Source of the DNA: Cypionkella sp.
GTDB taxonomy: Bacteria; Pseudomonadota; Alphaproteobacteria; Rhodobacterales; Rhodobacteraceae
Assembly: GCF_030652235.1 (NCBI RefSeq)
Contig: NZ_JAUSBA010000026.1
Coordinates: forward strand, 97,314-161,313
DNA: 64,000 nt
Reading direction: 5' to 3'
The position numbers and the translations under genes were made by a program. This document shows, one piece after another, positions 17,793-25,815 of the stretch. The notes under the pieces are model-generated. The model was not told the origin of the DNA. It was given only the letters and a program-made list of their open reading frames with translations, and did no database searches. Position 1 is the first letter of the stretch, and every line of letters begins with the position of its first letter.

Positions 17793-17814
17793 AGAGCCGT
17801 GCGGGGTGGCAAAG

Positions 17815-18807
17815 CTAGAACTGAAGCGCGCGCAGAGTTTCCGCTTCGGTGCCATAGCGGCGGATATAGGCTTCGGTCAGGCCGAGGCATTCGGTCGAAG
17901 CGCAGCTGTCGCGGTGCGGGCATTGATAGAACCTGTTGCGGTCGAATTCGGCCCAGAACGCAGGGTCGATCACCAGCGTGGGCTGAGCGTTGACCAGCGC
18001 CCCGCGCAGATCGCCCATTAGGCATTCAGGTACATTCTTGACCTCGACCAGTCTGCCTGCGGCACGGGCAGCCAGAATGGCGGCGCGCAATGGTGGCAAG
18101 AGGTCGGCATGGCGCACGATCAGCGATTTGTGATCATCTTCGGCCATCGGAAAGTAGTTCCAGAACTCGTGCTGCACCACTTTGTGCATCGTCGCCAAGG
18201 CTGCCACAATGCCGGACAGAAAGGTGTAGGATTGCGCGGTGACGACGGTGTTGGTGATAATCCTAAGATCGGCGGGATGCGCCTCGATCAAGGCGATGCC
18301 CTGCATCATCCGCGCCCAAGATCCCGGCACCCGTGTGATCTGATCGTGGGTGGCGGCATCCTGACCCGCTACTGAGATGAAGAACTCATCAACCCCGGCG
18401 TCAATCAGCGACTCTAGATAGGGCGCGCGGTTCAGGTGCATGCCGTGGGTCTGAATACGCACATGGGCAAAACCTGCGGCGCGGGCGCGCCGCGCAAGTT
18501 CGGGCAGATCCCGACGTAGGGTGATTTCGGATCCGGTCAGCACCAGCCCCTGCCACGGCGCTGTCGCTGCCTGCTCTGCCAGAACGCGATCAAAGCTCTC
18601 GGCATCGGTTGGCGCAAGCCGATCCATGGTGCCTTCAATCATGCAGTGCGTGCAGCGCAGATTGCAGCGAAACTCCATCGTTAGCGAAACGTAGGTATCG
18701 TGGTCGCGCAGGCTGAAGCGTTTCTGGCTGTTTGGGCCGTCGGCGGGTGATGTGGTGCCAACGCGGTAAGCGTGGTTGCCAAGGATTTCAGGCGCATGCG
18801 GGTTCAT
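17815..18807 (-). CDS. Radical SAM protein with C-terminal cysteine cluster
   Basis: Protein of 330 residues. The SAM-binding [4Fe-4S] motif is CNLRCTHC (Cys48, Cys52, Cys55). The following strand has VLTGSEITLRRDL, equivalent to the GGE motif. The C-terminal part has PECLMGD and CPHRDSCASTECLGL, a cysteine set compatible with an auxiliary SPASM-like cluster, as in peptide-modifying enzymes. It is the last gene of a minus-strand group with two unrecognised proteins and a HlyD-like adaptor. The substrate is unknown; peptide or protein modification is inference from the fold and context. It directly abuts the truncated dehydrogenase. Confidence 0.75.
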   Translation of the reverse strand: MNPHAPEILGNHAYRVGTTSPADGPNSQKRFSLRDHDTYVSLTMEFRCNLRCTHCMIEGTMDRLAPTDAESFDRVLAEQAATAPWQGLVLTGSEITLRRDLPELARRARAAGFAHVRIQTHGMHLNRAPYLESLIDAGVDEFFISVAGQDAATHDQITRVPGSWARMMQGIALIEAHPADLRIITNTVVTAQSYTFLSGIVAALATMHKVVQHEFWNYFPMAEDDHKSLIVRHADLLPPLRAAILAARAAGRLVEVKNVPECLMGDLRGALVNAQPTLVIDPAFWAEFDRNRFYQCPHRDSCASTECLGLTEAYIRRYGTEAETLRALQF

Positions 18808-18978
18808 GGTTTGGTCGCGTGCATAGTGAATCTTTCAGCAGGGGCTACGAAACGCGGCGGTGCGGTGTTCTGCCGCGTACCATGGGCAATCATCCCAAAA
18901 GTCTATTGGTTTTTGCGAGCCTGAGCCAGAGTTTTAGCAGCAACACCCCGAATATAAGCCGATTGCATCCAGCGCGTT

Positions 18979-19851
18979 CTACAACAATCCATAAAGCCCT
19001 GCCTTTGCGGGTAATGCGTCACCGCCGGATGATACAGTATAGTCAATACCAACATCGAACAGATGATGCGCCAGATTGGCGTCTTGGTCTGCAAGGAATC
19101 CTATAATTTCGGGCGGAAATGCGAATTTTGCGCAAAGATCACGCACAGCCTGAATCTTAATCCGGGAAAAATAAACGCAATCGCTGGTGCGCTTCTGGGC
19201 AAAGACAAAAATTTCTTCCTGCCATGCGCCTGCGCAAAGTTCGGGAGGCAGCTTTTTGATCTGCGATGTGCGGGCACTGGCGGCCATGGCGCTGGTGATC
19301 TCTGCGCGATCGGGGTGCGATTCATAGAAGCGATAGATGTTTTTCAGGGTCAGGCTGACGCCATCCCACGCGTGACACAGGCCGGCCGAAGTGGTGCCGC
19401 CAAATCCGTCTGTGTACAGGTCTATGGTGGTCATGTGCGTTCGTGCCTCCAGCAGCCCGGAATCCTCGGCGTTGAATTCGATCGAGCACATGAAGAACGG
19501 AATGCCATCATCGATGGTGAAGGAGGGTGCAAACAGGTCTGGGAATGCGTTTAGGAACGAGCTGATTTTTGTCCTTCGTTCGGCGCGGTCATAGTCGTAG
19601 AAGTAAAGCTCTAGTCCAAGGCGGCCATCGGCGGATTTAAGACCCCAGACCGTGTTGAACCTGCCCCAGAACGCGCGGATCCGCAGCACAACCGCCAGCA
19701 GCGCAGAACCGTTGGGCATCAATGTCAGTGCATGAAACAGGATTGCCGATTGTCGCAGGGCACCGGGCGCGGGCTGAAGTGGCGGATCATAGGGCCATTG
19801 GCAGAAATCACGCGCAGGATCGCTGGGGCGGGACTGGATTGCGTCAGGCAT
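18979..19851 (-). CDS. Unrecognised protein (possible paralogue of the upstream gene product)
   Basis: I do not recognise this protein of about 290 residues. It has no signal peptide. Alternating strand-rich segments include RLGLELYFYDYDR, FFMCSIEFNAE, HMTTIDLYTDGF, VYFSRIKI and a C-terminal VGIDYTVSS...AGLYGLL. A similar order of strands, ending in a GI..LYG motif, occurs in the preceding gene product, which suggests a shared fold. The start is uncertain: ATG 19851 overlaps the upstream stop by 8 bases, ATG 19863 is also possible, and an ATG at 19968 would overlap it by 125 bases. None has a clear ribosome site. A 171-base gap separates it from the radical SAM gene. Confidence 0.6.
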   Translation of the reverse strand: MPDAIQSRPSDPARDFCQWPYDPPLQPAPGALRQSAILFHALTLMPNGSALLAVVLRIRAFWGRFNTVWGLKSADGRLGLELYFYDYDRAERRTKISSFLNAFPDLFAPSFTIDDGIPFFMCSIEFNAEDSGLLEARTHMTTIDLYTDGFGGTTSAGLCHAWDGVSLTLKNIYRFYESHPDRAEITSAMAASARTSQIKKLPPELCAGAWQEEIFVFAQKRTSDCVYFSRIKIQAVRDLCAKFAFPPEIIGFLADQDANLAHHLFDVGIDYTVSSGGDALPAKAGLYGLL

Positions 19852-20614
19852 GGACGTGCCCATGATCGGCAGGTGGGTGCGGAAATCCATATAGTGTGAC
19901 AAACGCCTGACCCGCGGCCGAGGTGCCGATCGCCACATGGCTGACAGCCGGGCGCAGCAGATCCGCAAGCCCGGTATCTGAGGGGCGCAAGGCGGTCAAC
20001 AAATCAAGCAGCAGCTCCAGACCCCGCGCGGTCAGCGGCCAATCCGAGAAATTGATGTCGATAGAGCGGCGGGTTGATCCCTGTTCCACCACGTCAAGCA
20101 CATCTGGCGCCGGGGGGTGATCCACCAGATAGAGCAAGAACGCAGCGGCAGCAGGGCGCAGGGAATGCGGCAGGCTGAGTGTGGCCAACAGTGCAAGGGC
20201 GGCGGCGTGGTCTGGCACCAAATGGTTCAGGTAGCGGGTCTGCAAATGCCGCCCACCTATTACCTTCAGCGCAAAATAGTTCAGGGCGGGATCGGCGGCA
20301 AAAGTCTGCGTCAATTCGGCATAGACCTTGCGCACCGGTGCGGGCTGGCCGCCGCCATCCTGCGGATCAATGCCAAAATGAAACAGATCGCACTGCGGCA
20401 GAAAAGGCAGAAAAGCGGCACAGGATACCCCGGTAAACGCCTCGGATATTTGCATAAAGTGGCGGGATGATTGCGGCGCGAAGGCAGCGCGGGGCAGGGT
20501 GCACAGCACGCGGCCGCCCGAGATACTGTCGGCCGTCAGCTTGACCGATCTGGCGCACAGCGGCGGGGTCGGCAGCAAGCCCAGCAGATGGGTCAGGGCC
20601 GGGCTGTCTGTCAT
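19844..20614 (-). CDS. Unrecognised protein of the radical SAM cassette
   Basis: Protein of 256 residues without signal peptide or membrane segment. Segments DLFHFGIDPQDGGG, NYFALKVIGGR, RRSIDINFSDWPL and HVAIGTSAAGQAFVTLYGF look like repeated beta strands with 'xID' or 'GI' motifs; the C-terminal strand resembles that of the next gene product. The ATG overlaps the TGA of the HlyD-like gene as ATGA, so the two are co-translated. I can name no function; a small-molecule or peptide-modifying enzyme is one possibility given the neighbouring radical SAM gene. Confidence 0.65.
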   Translation of the reverse strand: MTDSPALTHLLGLLPTPPLCARSVKLTADSISGGRVLCTLPRAAFAPQSSRHFMQISEAFTGVSCAAFLPFLPQCDLFHFGIDPQDGGGQPAPVRKVYAELTQTFAADPALNYFALKVIGGRHLQTRYLNHLVPDHAAALALLATLSLPHSLRPAAAAFLLYLVDHPPAPDVLDVVEQGSTRRSIDINFSDWPLTARGLELLLDLLTALRPSDTGLADLLRPAVSHVAIGTSAAGQAFVTLYGFPHPPADHGHVHA

Positions 20615-21489
20615 GGCGACGGGGCCAGCGCTGCGGCCTCGGGTGCGATGAATTCCAACAGGCAGCGGTGCCCGGCGGGCAGCACGCCATCGGGGTTTGA
20701 CAATTCTGCCTGCACGCCAAAGGTACGCGATGCGGTGTCGAACACGCGGTCAACCACGGTGATCGTGGTGGTGTAGCGACCCGAGACCGGGGCATCCGGC
20801 AGCACGGCCACGGCTTGGCCGACCGAAGTCGCAGCGTATAGCTCAACCGGTAGGAACGCCTCGACCAGCAGCGGATCAAGCTGGACAATCTGCATCACAT
20901 GCCGCTCGCCCGTGGCATATTCGCCCGGCTTCAGCGTGGTTTCCAAAACATAGCCGTCCACTGGCGCGCGGATGATCGTTTGCTCTAGCGCCGTGCGGGC
21001 ACGGGCAAGTTCTGCGCGGGCGGTTTCCTGATCCAGAAGCGCCTGTTGCAGCAACGCTTGCGCGGTGTTGTAATCGTATTCGAATTCTTCCAGTTGGCTG
21101 ACGCTTTGCGCCTTTTCCTTGACCAATCGGCGGGCGCGATCAACCCTGCCCTTGCTGTACAGAACGCGGGCTTGTTGGGCGTCGATGGCTGCCGCCGAGT
21201 CTGCCCGGGTTTCCAGGATCTTGATCGACGCCTCTTCGACCACCGCGCGGATCCGGGCGACGATCTGGCCTTTTGTCACCGGGTCGCCGCGCCGCACCAG
21301 AACCGCGTCAATCACACCCGGCGCGCTGGCGCTGACATGGATCAAGGCTGCGGGGTCCATGACGCAATCGTATTGCGTGCCGGGTAGGGCCGGGGTCTGG
21401 GCCGCAACTGGGGCCGCAAACGTCAGAAGCGCCACCGCTAAAACCACGGCGGTTCGGCAGGGCTGGCGGCAGAGCGGCGCAGACGGCAT
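20611..21489 (-). CDS. HlyD/RND-type periplasmic adaptor protein
   Basis: Exported membrane-fusion protein of 292 residues. A signal peptide (TAVVLAVALLTFAAPVAA) is followed by a split lipoyl/barrel-sandwich domain (SASAPGVIDAVLVRRGDPVTKGQIVARI and IIRAPVDGYVLETTLKPGEYA) flanking a coiled coil of ~90 residues (EEASIKILETRADSAAAIDA to ELARARTALEQ). The C-terminal barrel follows. The start at 21489 has AAAGGA 9 bases upstream. No RND or ABC pump gene is adjacent, so its partner is unknown. It heads the minus-strand cassette and is divergent from the exported-protein genes upstream of the giant gene. Confidence 0.8.
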   Translation of the reverse strand: MPSAPLCRQPCRTAVVLAVALLTFAAPVAAQTPALPGTQYDCVMDPAALIHVSASAPGVIDAVLVRRGDPVTKGQIVARIRAVVEEASIKILETRADSAAAIDAQQARVLYSKGRVDRARRLVKEKAQSVSQLEEFEYDYNTAQALLQQALLDQETARAELARARTALEQTIIRAPVDGYVLETTLKPGEYATGERHVMQIVQLDPLLVEAFLPVELYAATSVGQAVAVLPDAPVSGRYTTTITVVDRVFDTASRTFGVQAELSNPDGVLPAGHRCLLEFIAPEAAALAPSP

Positions 21490-21868
21490 GAGGATTGTTC
21501 CTTTGACCCTTGACTTGGCACCCAAGACGGCTTGCCGAACTGGCGTGCTGCCCGGCGGCCAATGGGGACTTGCCATCTGTTGAATTTAGGGGTGTTGGCC
21601 AGAATATGCCATCTTGAAATGCAGGAACAAAAAACTTTGAAAAGCCAAATATACTAAAGATATTTGTTATTATACTTTCGATTATTTAAATATATTAAGA
21701 TTGACGCAACGGAAGTCCAATATGTTGATGGGGTTTGATTTTTGTAATACACGACCCGTGGTAGCTCTTGCTCCATATCTACTACTACTTGTTGGCTTTT
21801 GCTCGATGCGATTGCGTTGGGCGATATTTTAAAATGCCCAATAGGGCGGAAACTCCACGAGGGAAACG
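21490..21868. promoter_or_regulatory. AT-rich divergent regulatory region
   Basis: This 379-base gap lies between the HlyD-like gene and the first exported-protein gene. Bases ~21620-21760 are strikingly AT-rich for this genome and contain TTTAAATATATTAAG and a TTGACG at 21701. No ORF is credible. It probably holds promoters for both directions. I could not place a convincing -10 element. Confidence 0.45.
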
Positions 21869-22756
21869 ATGACATATACGAATTTGTTGGCAACGACCGC
21901 TATGGCTGTTGTGCTTGCTGCTGGCGCTGCTGCTGCGCAGGATCTGGGCTCGAACAGCTTTGCAGGCGGCGTTTCGCTGCTGTCGCCAGACCAAACCGGC
22001 TTCCTTTACGCTGGCACGGCAGAAGTGACCGGCCTTGGTTCGGCTGCTGTTGTAATTTCGGCTGAAGCTGCTCAGTTCAACATGACCGGTTTTTCGAATT
22101 CCGGGACTACACTGGGCTCCGAGGCTTCGGAAGCTGTTGCAAATTCGGGCGTGCTGACCACGTTCGACTTTGACCGTACGGTTACTGCAAGTGCATCGGG
22201 CATTGGCGCTGGTCGCGTTGTGGCGCAGGGCGATGCGAACGCTGCTGTTGGCGCTGTTGGCTCGGCATTCGGTGATACCGTCGCTAACGAAATCACTACT
22301 GACGAGTTTGGAACGCTGTCGAGCGCTTCGAATGCGACATCCGAGTCCGCAGCTTCGCTGGTTGGTGAAGGTTCGACTTCGGTTCTTGCTGGCCTGATCG
22401 GCACGGGCACGGGCTTCGTTGGCTCGACCGGCACGACGGTCAGCTCTGAGCAGAGCGGCGTTGCCTATTCGGCATTGAACGCTTTGGGTGATAAGGACGG
22501 TTCGGGCATCAATATCGCACCGGGCACCGGAACCACCTTTGCTGCGCTGTCGACCGAAATCTCTACCTTGGCAGATGGCGAAGGCGCAGTCGGCTTCTCC
22601 AACGGCTTCGTCCTGGGCAGCACGATCGATCTGGCGGTTGCCAACGTTGGCGGCGGCACGATCTCGCTGGGTGCTTCGACCGGTGGCTTCTTCGGCGGCG
22701 GCGCTGCGACCAGCGGCCTGTCCGGCTATGGCTCTGTGTTCGCGGCCGCTCCGTAA
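21869..22756 (+). CDS. Secreted Ala/Gly/Ser/Thr-rich protein
   Basis: Protein of 295 residues with a signal peptide cleaved after AAGAAAAQ or near it. The mature part has very low complexity in small residues, appears free of cysteine and has few charges. Its strand/turn pattern (FDRTVTASASGIGAGRVVAQGDANAA, GGGTISLGASTGGFFGGGAATSG) resembles surface or fibre proteins. The ATG at 21869 follows GAGGGAAAC. It is first of five plus-strand exported-protein genes that lead to the giant gene. I do not recognise a named family; a secreted structural or surface-layer-associated role is inference. Confidence 0.7.
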   Translation: MTYTNLLATTAMAVVLAAGAAAAQDLGSNSFAGGVSLLSPDQTGFLYAGTAEVTGLGSAAVVISAEAAQFNMTGFSNSGTTLGSEASEAVANSGVLTTFDFDRTVTASASGIGAGRVVAQGDANAAVGAVGSAFGDTVANEITTDEFGTLSSASNATSESAASLVGEGSTSVLAGLIGTGTGFVGSTGTTVSSEQSGVAYSALNALGDKDGSGINIAPGTGTTFAALSTEISTLADGEGAVGFSNGFVLGSTIDLAVANVGGGTISLGASTGGFFGGGAATSGLSGYGSVFAAAP

Positions 22757-22813
22757 TCCAGCAAATTTCCTGCCGCCCCGTTCTGCGGGGCGCGCGGGGT
22801 TGCTTGAACAAAA

Positions 22814-22839
22814 GCTGCCAGCCCCCACGGGCTGGCAGC
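22814..22839. terminator. Strong intercistronic hairpin
   Basis: An 11-bp perfect stem (GCTGCCAGCCC / GGGCTGGCAGC) with a 4-base loop, preceded by a weaker hairpin at 22774-22792. There is no T-run, so it may stabilise the upstream message or partly terminate it, letting the first secreted protein be made in excess. Confidence 0.6.
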
Positions 22840-22920
22840 CACTGCGTGCGAAAGATCAAGGATCACGCCGCTGCCTGTGTTTCAGATCTAAATGATCTTA
22901 TTAATCCTGAGGAAGAGTTG

Positions 22921-23652
22921 ATGTTGAGCCATACCAACAAGGTTATGCTGCGCCGCAGTTTGGTGCCGTGCTTTGCGATGATGCTCGGGTTCATCGCCAC
23001 GCCTGGCTTTGCGCAGTCGACCCCATCCGATCTGTCAACCAATGACCAAACCGTTTCGGGCGAACAGAACGCCAATCTGACCAGCAGCCCGACGGCGAAT
23101 GTGACCGTGCAATCCATCACCGGCGGCGCTGCCAGCTATCGCATGACGCCGAACGCACCCGGCATGCCCAGCTTTGCGGGGGGGCCGTGCATCGGCGCCA
23201 GCATGGCGGCCTCTGGTGCCATACCGGGGGTGTCCTTTGGCGGCGGCGTGTCGAAGGAAGATGCCAGCTGCCAGCGCCGCAACTGGGTGCAAACCCTGAT
23301 CGGCGCGTCGCAAAGCTTGTCGCCCGAAGATGCGTTGTTCATGAAACGGCTGGCCTTTGAGGTGATGCGCGATGATGAATACCTGTCGCCCGGCTTTGCC
23401 CGGCTGGGTGTCGCGCCGCCGACCAATACGGTGAAAAAGAATTTCTGGGGTAAGCCCATCGCAACGACCTCTGGTGTTTCGGTCGCCACGTCAGGCACTG
23501 CTGAGACCGCCCCGCAAGTCGTTGCTGCTGTTGCTGCCCCCCGGCCTGTGGCGCGCGCTGCAAAAAGCTGTGTGGTTGTGGTTGCCGCCTCTGCCCCCGC
23601 ACAGATGAAAGCACTGTTGGGCAGCAAAGGCTGCGCAGTTGTGGTGCGCTGA
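22921..23652 (+). CDS. Exported protein of unknown function
   Basis: Protein of 243 residues. The N-terminus has a signal peptide with cleavage near TPGFAQ. The mature part starts with a Ser/Thr/Asn-rich stretch (STPSDLSTNDQTVSG...NANLTSS), then has GGPCIGASMAASG and EDASCQRRNW, a helical MKRLAFEVMRDDEYL segment, an Ala/Val/Pro-rich linker, and ends with two cysteines in KSCVVVVAAS...KGCAVVVR. Start 22921 follows GAGGAAGAG; earlier in-frame codons overlap the hairpin. I recognise no family. Placement within the exported-gene row suggests an accessory envelope role for the giant protein. Confidence 0.65.
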   Translation: MLSHTNKVMLRRSLVPCFAMMLGFIATPGFAQSTPSDLSTNDQTVSGEQNANLTSSPTANVTVQSITGGAASYRMTPNAPGMPSFAGGPCIGASMAASGAIPGVSFGGGVSKEDASCQRRNWVQTLIGASQSLSPEDALFMKRLAFEVMRDDEYLSPGFARLGVAPPTNTVKKNFWGKPIATTSGVSVATSGTAETAPQVVAAVAAPRPVARAAKSCVVVVAASAPAQMKALLGSKGCAVVVR

Positions 23653-23676
23653 TTGTCGGATTCAGGGAAAAAGCCT

Positions 23677-24336
23677 ATGACATGCAGGATTTCAGCGGCT
23701 GCTGCCGGGCTATGGCTGTGCGTGTTCACGGCCGCTGCTGGTGCTGAGCCGGTCGAGACCAATCTTCGGCTTGCCCCGCTTGACGTGGTGCTTCTGGCTG
23801 CTCCCTCTGGTTTTGAGGCCGCTGTGTCGGGCGCAGACCCGCGTCTGCTGACGGTCGGCCCGCTGTCGCCGCCCGATCTTGCCGACGTGCTGGGGGTCGT
23901 GCTGCCAGAGCCGATTGCGCCGTGGAGTCCGGGCAGCCCGCCGCCGACCTTGGCCGATGTGATCAGTGTTGTGATCCTTGCAAACTGGAACCCCTACAAC
24001 CCACTGGACGCCGATGGCGACTGGGGCTGGGGCGCACAGACTGGTGTGATTGCCGAGGCTTCGATGGCCTGGCGCGCGCAGATGGCGGCCTATCAGGTGC
24101 AATCGGCGCAGAGCAACGCGCAGCAGATCAACGCGTTTTCAGGGGCCATTCAGGCGCAGTTTGACATCGCGATGGACCCGAACCGCTCGCCCTTCGACGG
24201 GATTGTGGCAAGTGATCTTGCGCAGGATGGCGGCCTTTTGACGACCGAGTTCCACTGGGGCCGCGGCGATCCCAGTCATGTCGAGCGTGTTTTTGTGAAA
24301 ATTCGGGAATCGCACCCCGGGTTTTTCGGTGAATAG
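23677..24336 (+). CDS. Exported protein of unknown function
   Basis: Protein of 219 residues with a signal peptide (ISAAAAGLWLCVFTAAAGA). The mature protein is Pro-rich in its first half (PLSPPDLADVLGVVLPEPIAPWSPGSPPPTLADV, with PDLADVLG and PTLADVIS forming a near repeat). It then has WNPYNPLDADGDWGWG and a helical, Gln-rich second half (AYQVQSAQSNAQQINAFSGAIQAQF). Start 23677 follows AGGGA; it begins 24 bases behind the preceding stop. Family not recognised. Confidence 0.62.
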   Translation: MTCRISAAAAGLWLCVFTAAAGAEPVETNLRLAPLDVVLLAAPSGFEAAVSGADPRLLTVGPLSPPDLADVLGVVLPEPIAPWSPGSPPPTLADVISVVILANWNPYNPLDADGDWGWGAQTGVIAEASMAWRAQMAAYQVQSAQSNAQQINAFSGAIQAQFDIAMDPNRSPFDGIVASDLAQDGGLLTTEFHWGRGDPSHVERVFVKIRESHPGFFGE

Positions 24337-24382
24337 GATTTGCGGCGCACCCCGCGTGCCCGCCTTTGGTAAGGAAGTTCAG

Positions 24383-25018
24383 ATGACATTGCGTTTTGGG
24401 TCGAGGTTTGTATCGTTGGCTTTGGTGGCAACTTTCGGTGCGTTGGCGGCTTGTGCGCCTGCTCCGGCCAAGCTGCTGAACCCGGCAGACGAGCGCGCCT
24501 TGAAGATCATGGTCGCGCCGCCAGTTCCGTGCAGCGATCTGAAGATCGATCTCGTGAACACCTATGGCGGTTGCGAGAACTATGGCGGCATGATGGAGGG
24601 CGACAAGTTCACTAAATATGACCGTCCGAAAGACGACTCGGCTTTGATGACGGCAGTGGACGTGCGCTGCTATGATCTGCGGCCCGAGCGGATTGGCAGT
24701 TACGCGGTTTGCGCCCCGACTGTCCTGGTGTTGGCAAAGATCGGTGGTCCGACTTCCCCTCCGACCACCCCTCCGGAAACGCCTGCGCCAAGTGTGGCAA
24801 CTACGAGTAACACCTCGGGCGCCAACCCTGGCACGGCTGCAACTTCTGCCACACAGAGCAGTGATGGGTCCAAGGCGGCAACCGCCGATGCCGGAAACAC
24901 CAGCACGCAATCGTCCAGCACACAGAATCCGAATGGCACGCAGTCTGTTTCTGCCGGTGGTACCCGCGCGACACGAAACGCAGACGGCAGTTACTCGGGT
25001 GTTTCCTTTAACAACTGA
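24383..25018 (+). CDS. Lipoprotein with Ser/Thr-rich tail
   Basis: Protein of 211 residues. The lipobox FGALAAC predicts lipidation. The folded part carries five further cysteines (PCSDLK, GGCENYGG, VRCYDL, YAVCAP and the lipid Cys aside), enough for disulfides. From about residue 130 the chain is Pro, then Ser/Thr/Asn-rich (GGPTSPPTTPPETPAP and NTSTQSSSTQNPNG). Start 24383 follows AAGGAAG; an ORF start at 24329 overlaps the preceding gene and lacks support. Likely anchored in the outer membrane with an extended tail. Exact role unknown. Confidence 0.68.
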   Translation: MTLRFGSRFVSLALVATFGALAACAPAPAKLLNPADERALKIMVAPPVPCSDLKIDLVNTYGGCENYGGMMEGDKFTKYDRPKDDSALMTAVDVRCYDLRPERIGSYAVCAPTVLVLAKIGGPTSPPTTPPETPAPSVATTSNTSGANPGTAATSATQSSDGSKAATADAGNTSTQSSSTQNPNGTQSVSAGGTRATRNADGSYSGVSFNN

Positions 25019-25061
25019 GCTAGGTTTGCTTCCTCGTGATGGTATGACATGACGCGATAGG

Positions 25062-25092
25062 TTTTGGCGATCCGGGCTTTGGATCGCCAAAA
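25062..25092. terminator. Perfect 12-bp hairpin
   Basis: TTTTGGCGATCC and GGATCGCCAAAA pair perfectly around a 7-base loop. The T-run is on the 5' side in the plus direction, so classical termination fits minus-strand reading better; in plus-strand messages it could stabilise the RNA end. It lies between the two lipoprotein genes. Confidence 0.65.
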
Positions 25093-25133
25093 TACAGGGT
25101 GCCCCACACCTTAGGTTTTTAATGGAGTACCCG

Positions 25134-25559
25134 ATGCGGAAGTTTCTGATCCCTTTGTTGCTGGTTGTTCTGGCGTCTTGTTCACAGGTTCCGTCGGTCA
25201 AGGACCGTGACGTGCCAAGTGCGTTCTTTGTGTTTTTCGATGAGAATTCCGCCAAACCCGTTGAAGGGTCGACAAAGATTCTTGATGAGGTTTCGGCCTT
25301 TCTGAAGTACTACGACGATCTCTCGGTCAGTATTGTCGGTCAAAGGGCGATCAGCGAAACGTCCGATAAGACGGATGGCCCGCTTGACGCACAGCGGGCG
25401 GCTGTTGTTGCGGCGCAGTTGCAACGGCGCGGCATCGAGATTGGTCGGATGGTGGTCGACAGCAAAGATGTGTCGGAATCGATGGCTGTCGCGGCTGGCG
25501 GTGACAACGCGGTTGATCAGCGCGTGGATATCATGATCCGGATTGTCCCGGCGTTGTAA
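25134..25559 (+). CDS. Small OmpA-like lipoprotein
   Basis: Protein of 141 residues. Lipobox VVLASC predicts lipidation. The mature part resembles an OmpA/peptidoglycan-binding fold: AFFVFFDENSAKPVEGSTKILDEVSAFLK, then SIVGQR, DAQRAAVVAAQLQRRGI and DNAVDQRVDIMI, matching the F-D...s..L....A..V...L...Gi...D..RRVei pattern of that family in shortened form. Start 25134 follows GGAG. It is the last gene before the giant gene and could tether an envelope complex to peptidoglycan. Confidence 0.68.
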   Translation: MRKFLIPLLLVVLASCSQVPSVKDRDVPSAFFVFFDENSAKPVEGSTKILDEVSAFLKYYDDLSVSIVGQRAISETSDKTDGPLDAQRAAVVAAQLQRRGIEIGRMVVDSKDVSESMAVAAGGDNAVDQRVDIMIRIVPAL

Positions 25560-25749
25560 CAGACCCGCGCCTTGATTTTTGCCTTTGTGTCATGATCGAC
25601 CTGCTGCCCCCCGGTGGAAAAGCCCCGGGCAGCATTTCTAGTATCTTCCGCGCGCGTAATGTTGATCATTTGTGGGCTCATCCCGGCCTGCCCCTGAGGC
25701 AAGGTATCTTTCGATGTGCGCAAGCTATCTAACGATACTATATCCATTG

Positions 25750-25778
25750 TTGCTGAGAATGCAGCGGAAACTTACATT
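25750..25778 (+). promoter_or_regulatory. Possible promoter of the giant gene
   Basis: TTGCTG and TACATT are separated by 17 bases in an AT-rich part of the 256-base gap before the giant gene. A hairpin-capable GC stretch (~25600-25632) lies upstream. This is pattern matching only. Confidence 0.3.
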
Positions 25779-25815
25779 AGATTACAGTATATTAATTACT
25801 TCGTGGAGATAGATT

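Noticed and set aside
17151..17855. A complete 234-residue dehydrogenase gene in this frame
   Set aside because: The N-terminal residues come from unrelated sequence before the IS-like end, the cofactor motif is missing, and the true C-terminus is in another frame.
18808..18978. A 63-codon minus-strand reading frame (18903-19094) as a RiPP precursor of the radical SAM gene
   Set aside because: It overlaps the end of the preceding gene in another frame, lacks a ribosome site and shows no leader/core pattern.
20611..21489. A complete type I secretion system at the HlyD-like gene
   Set aside because: No ABC exporter and no outer-membrane channel gene lies nearby; only the adaptor is present.
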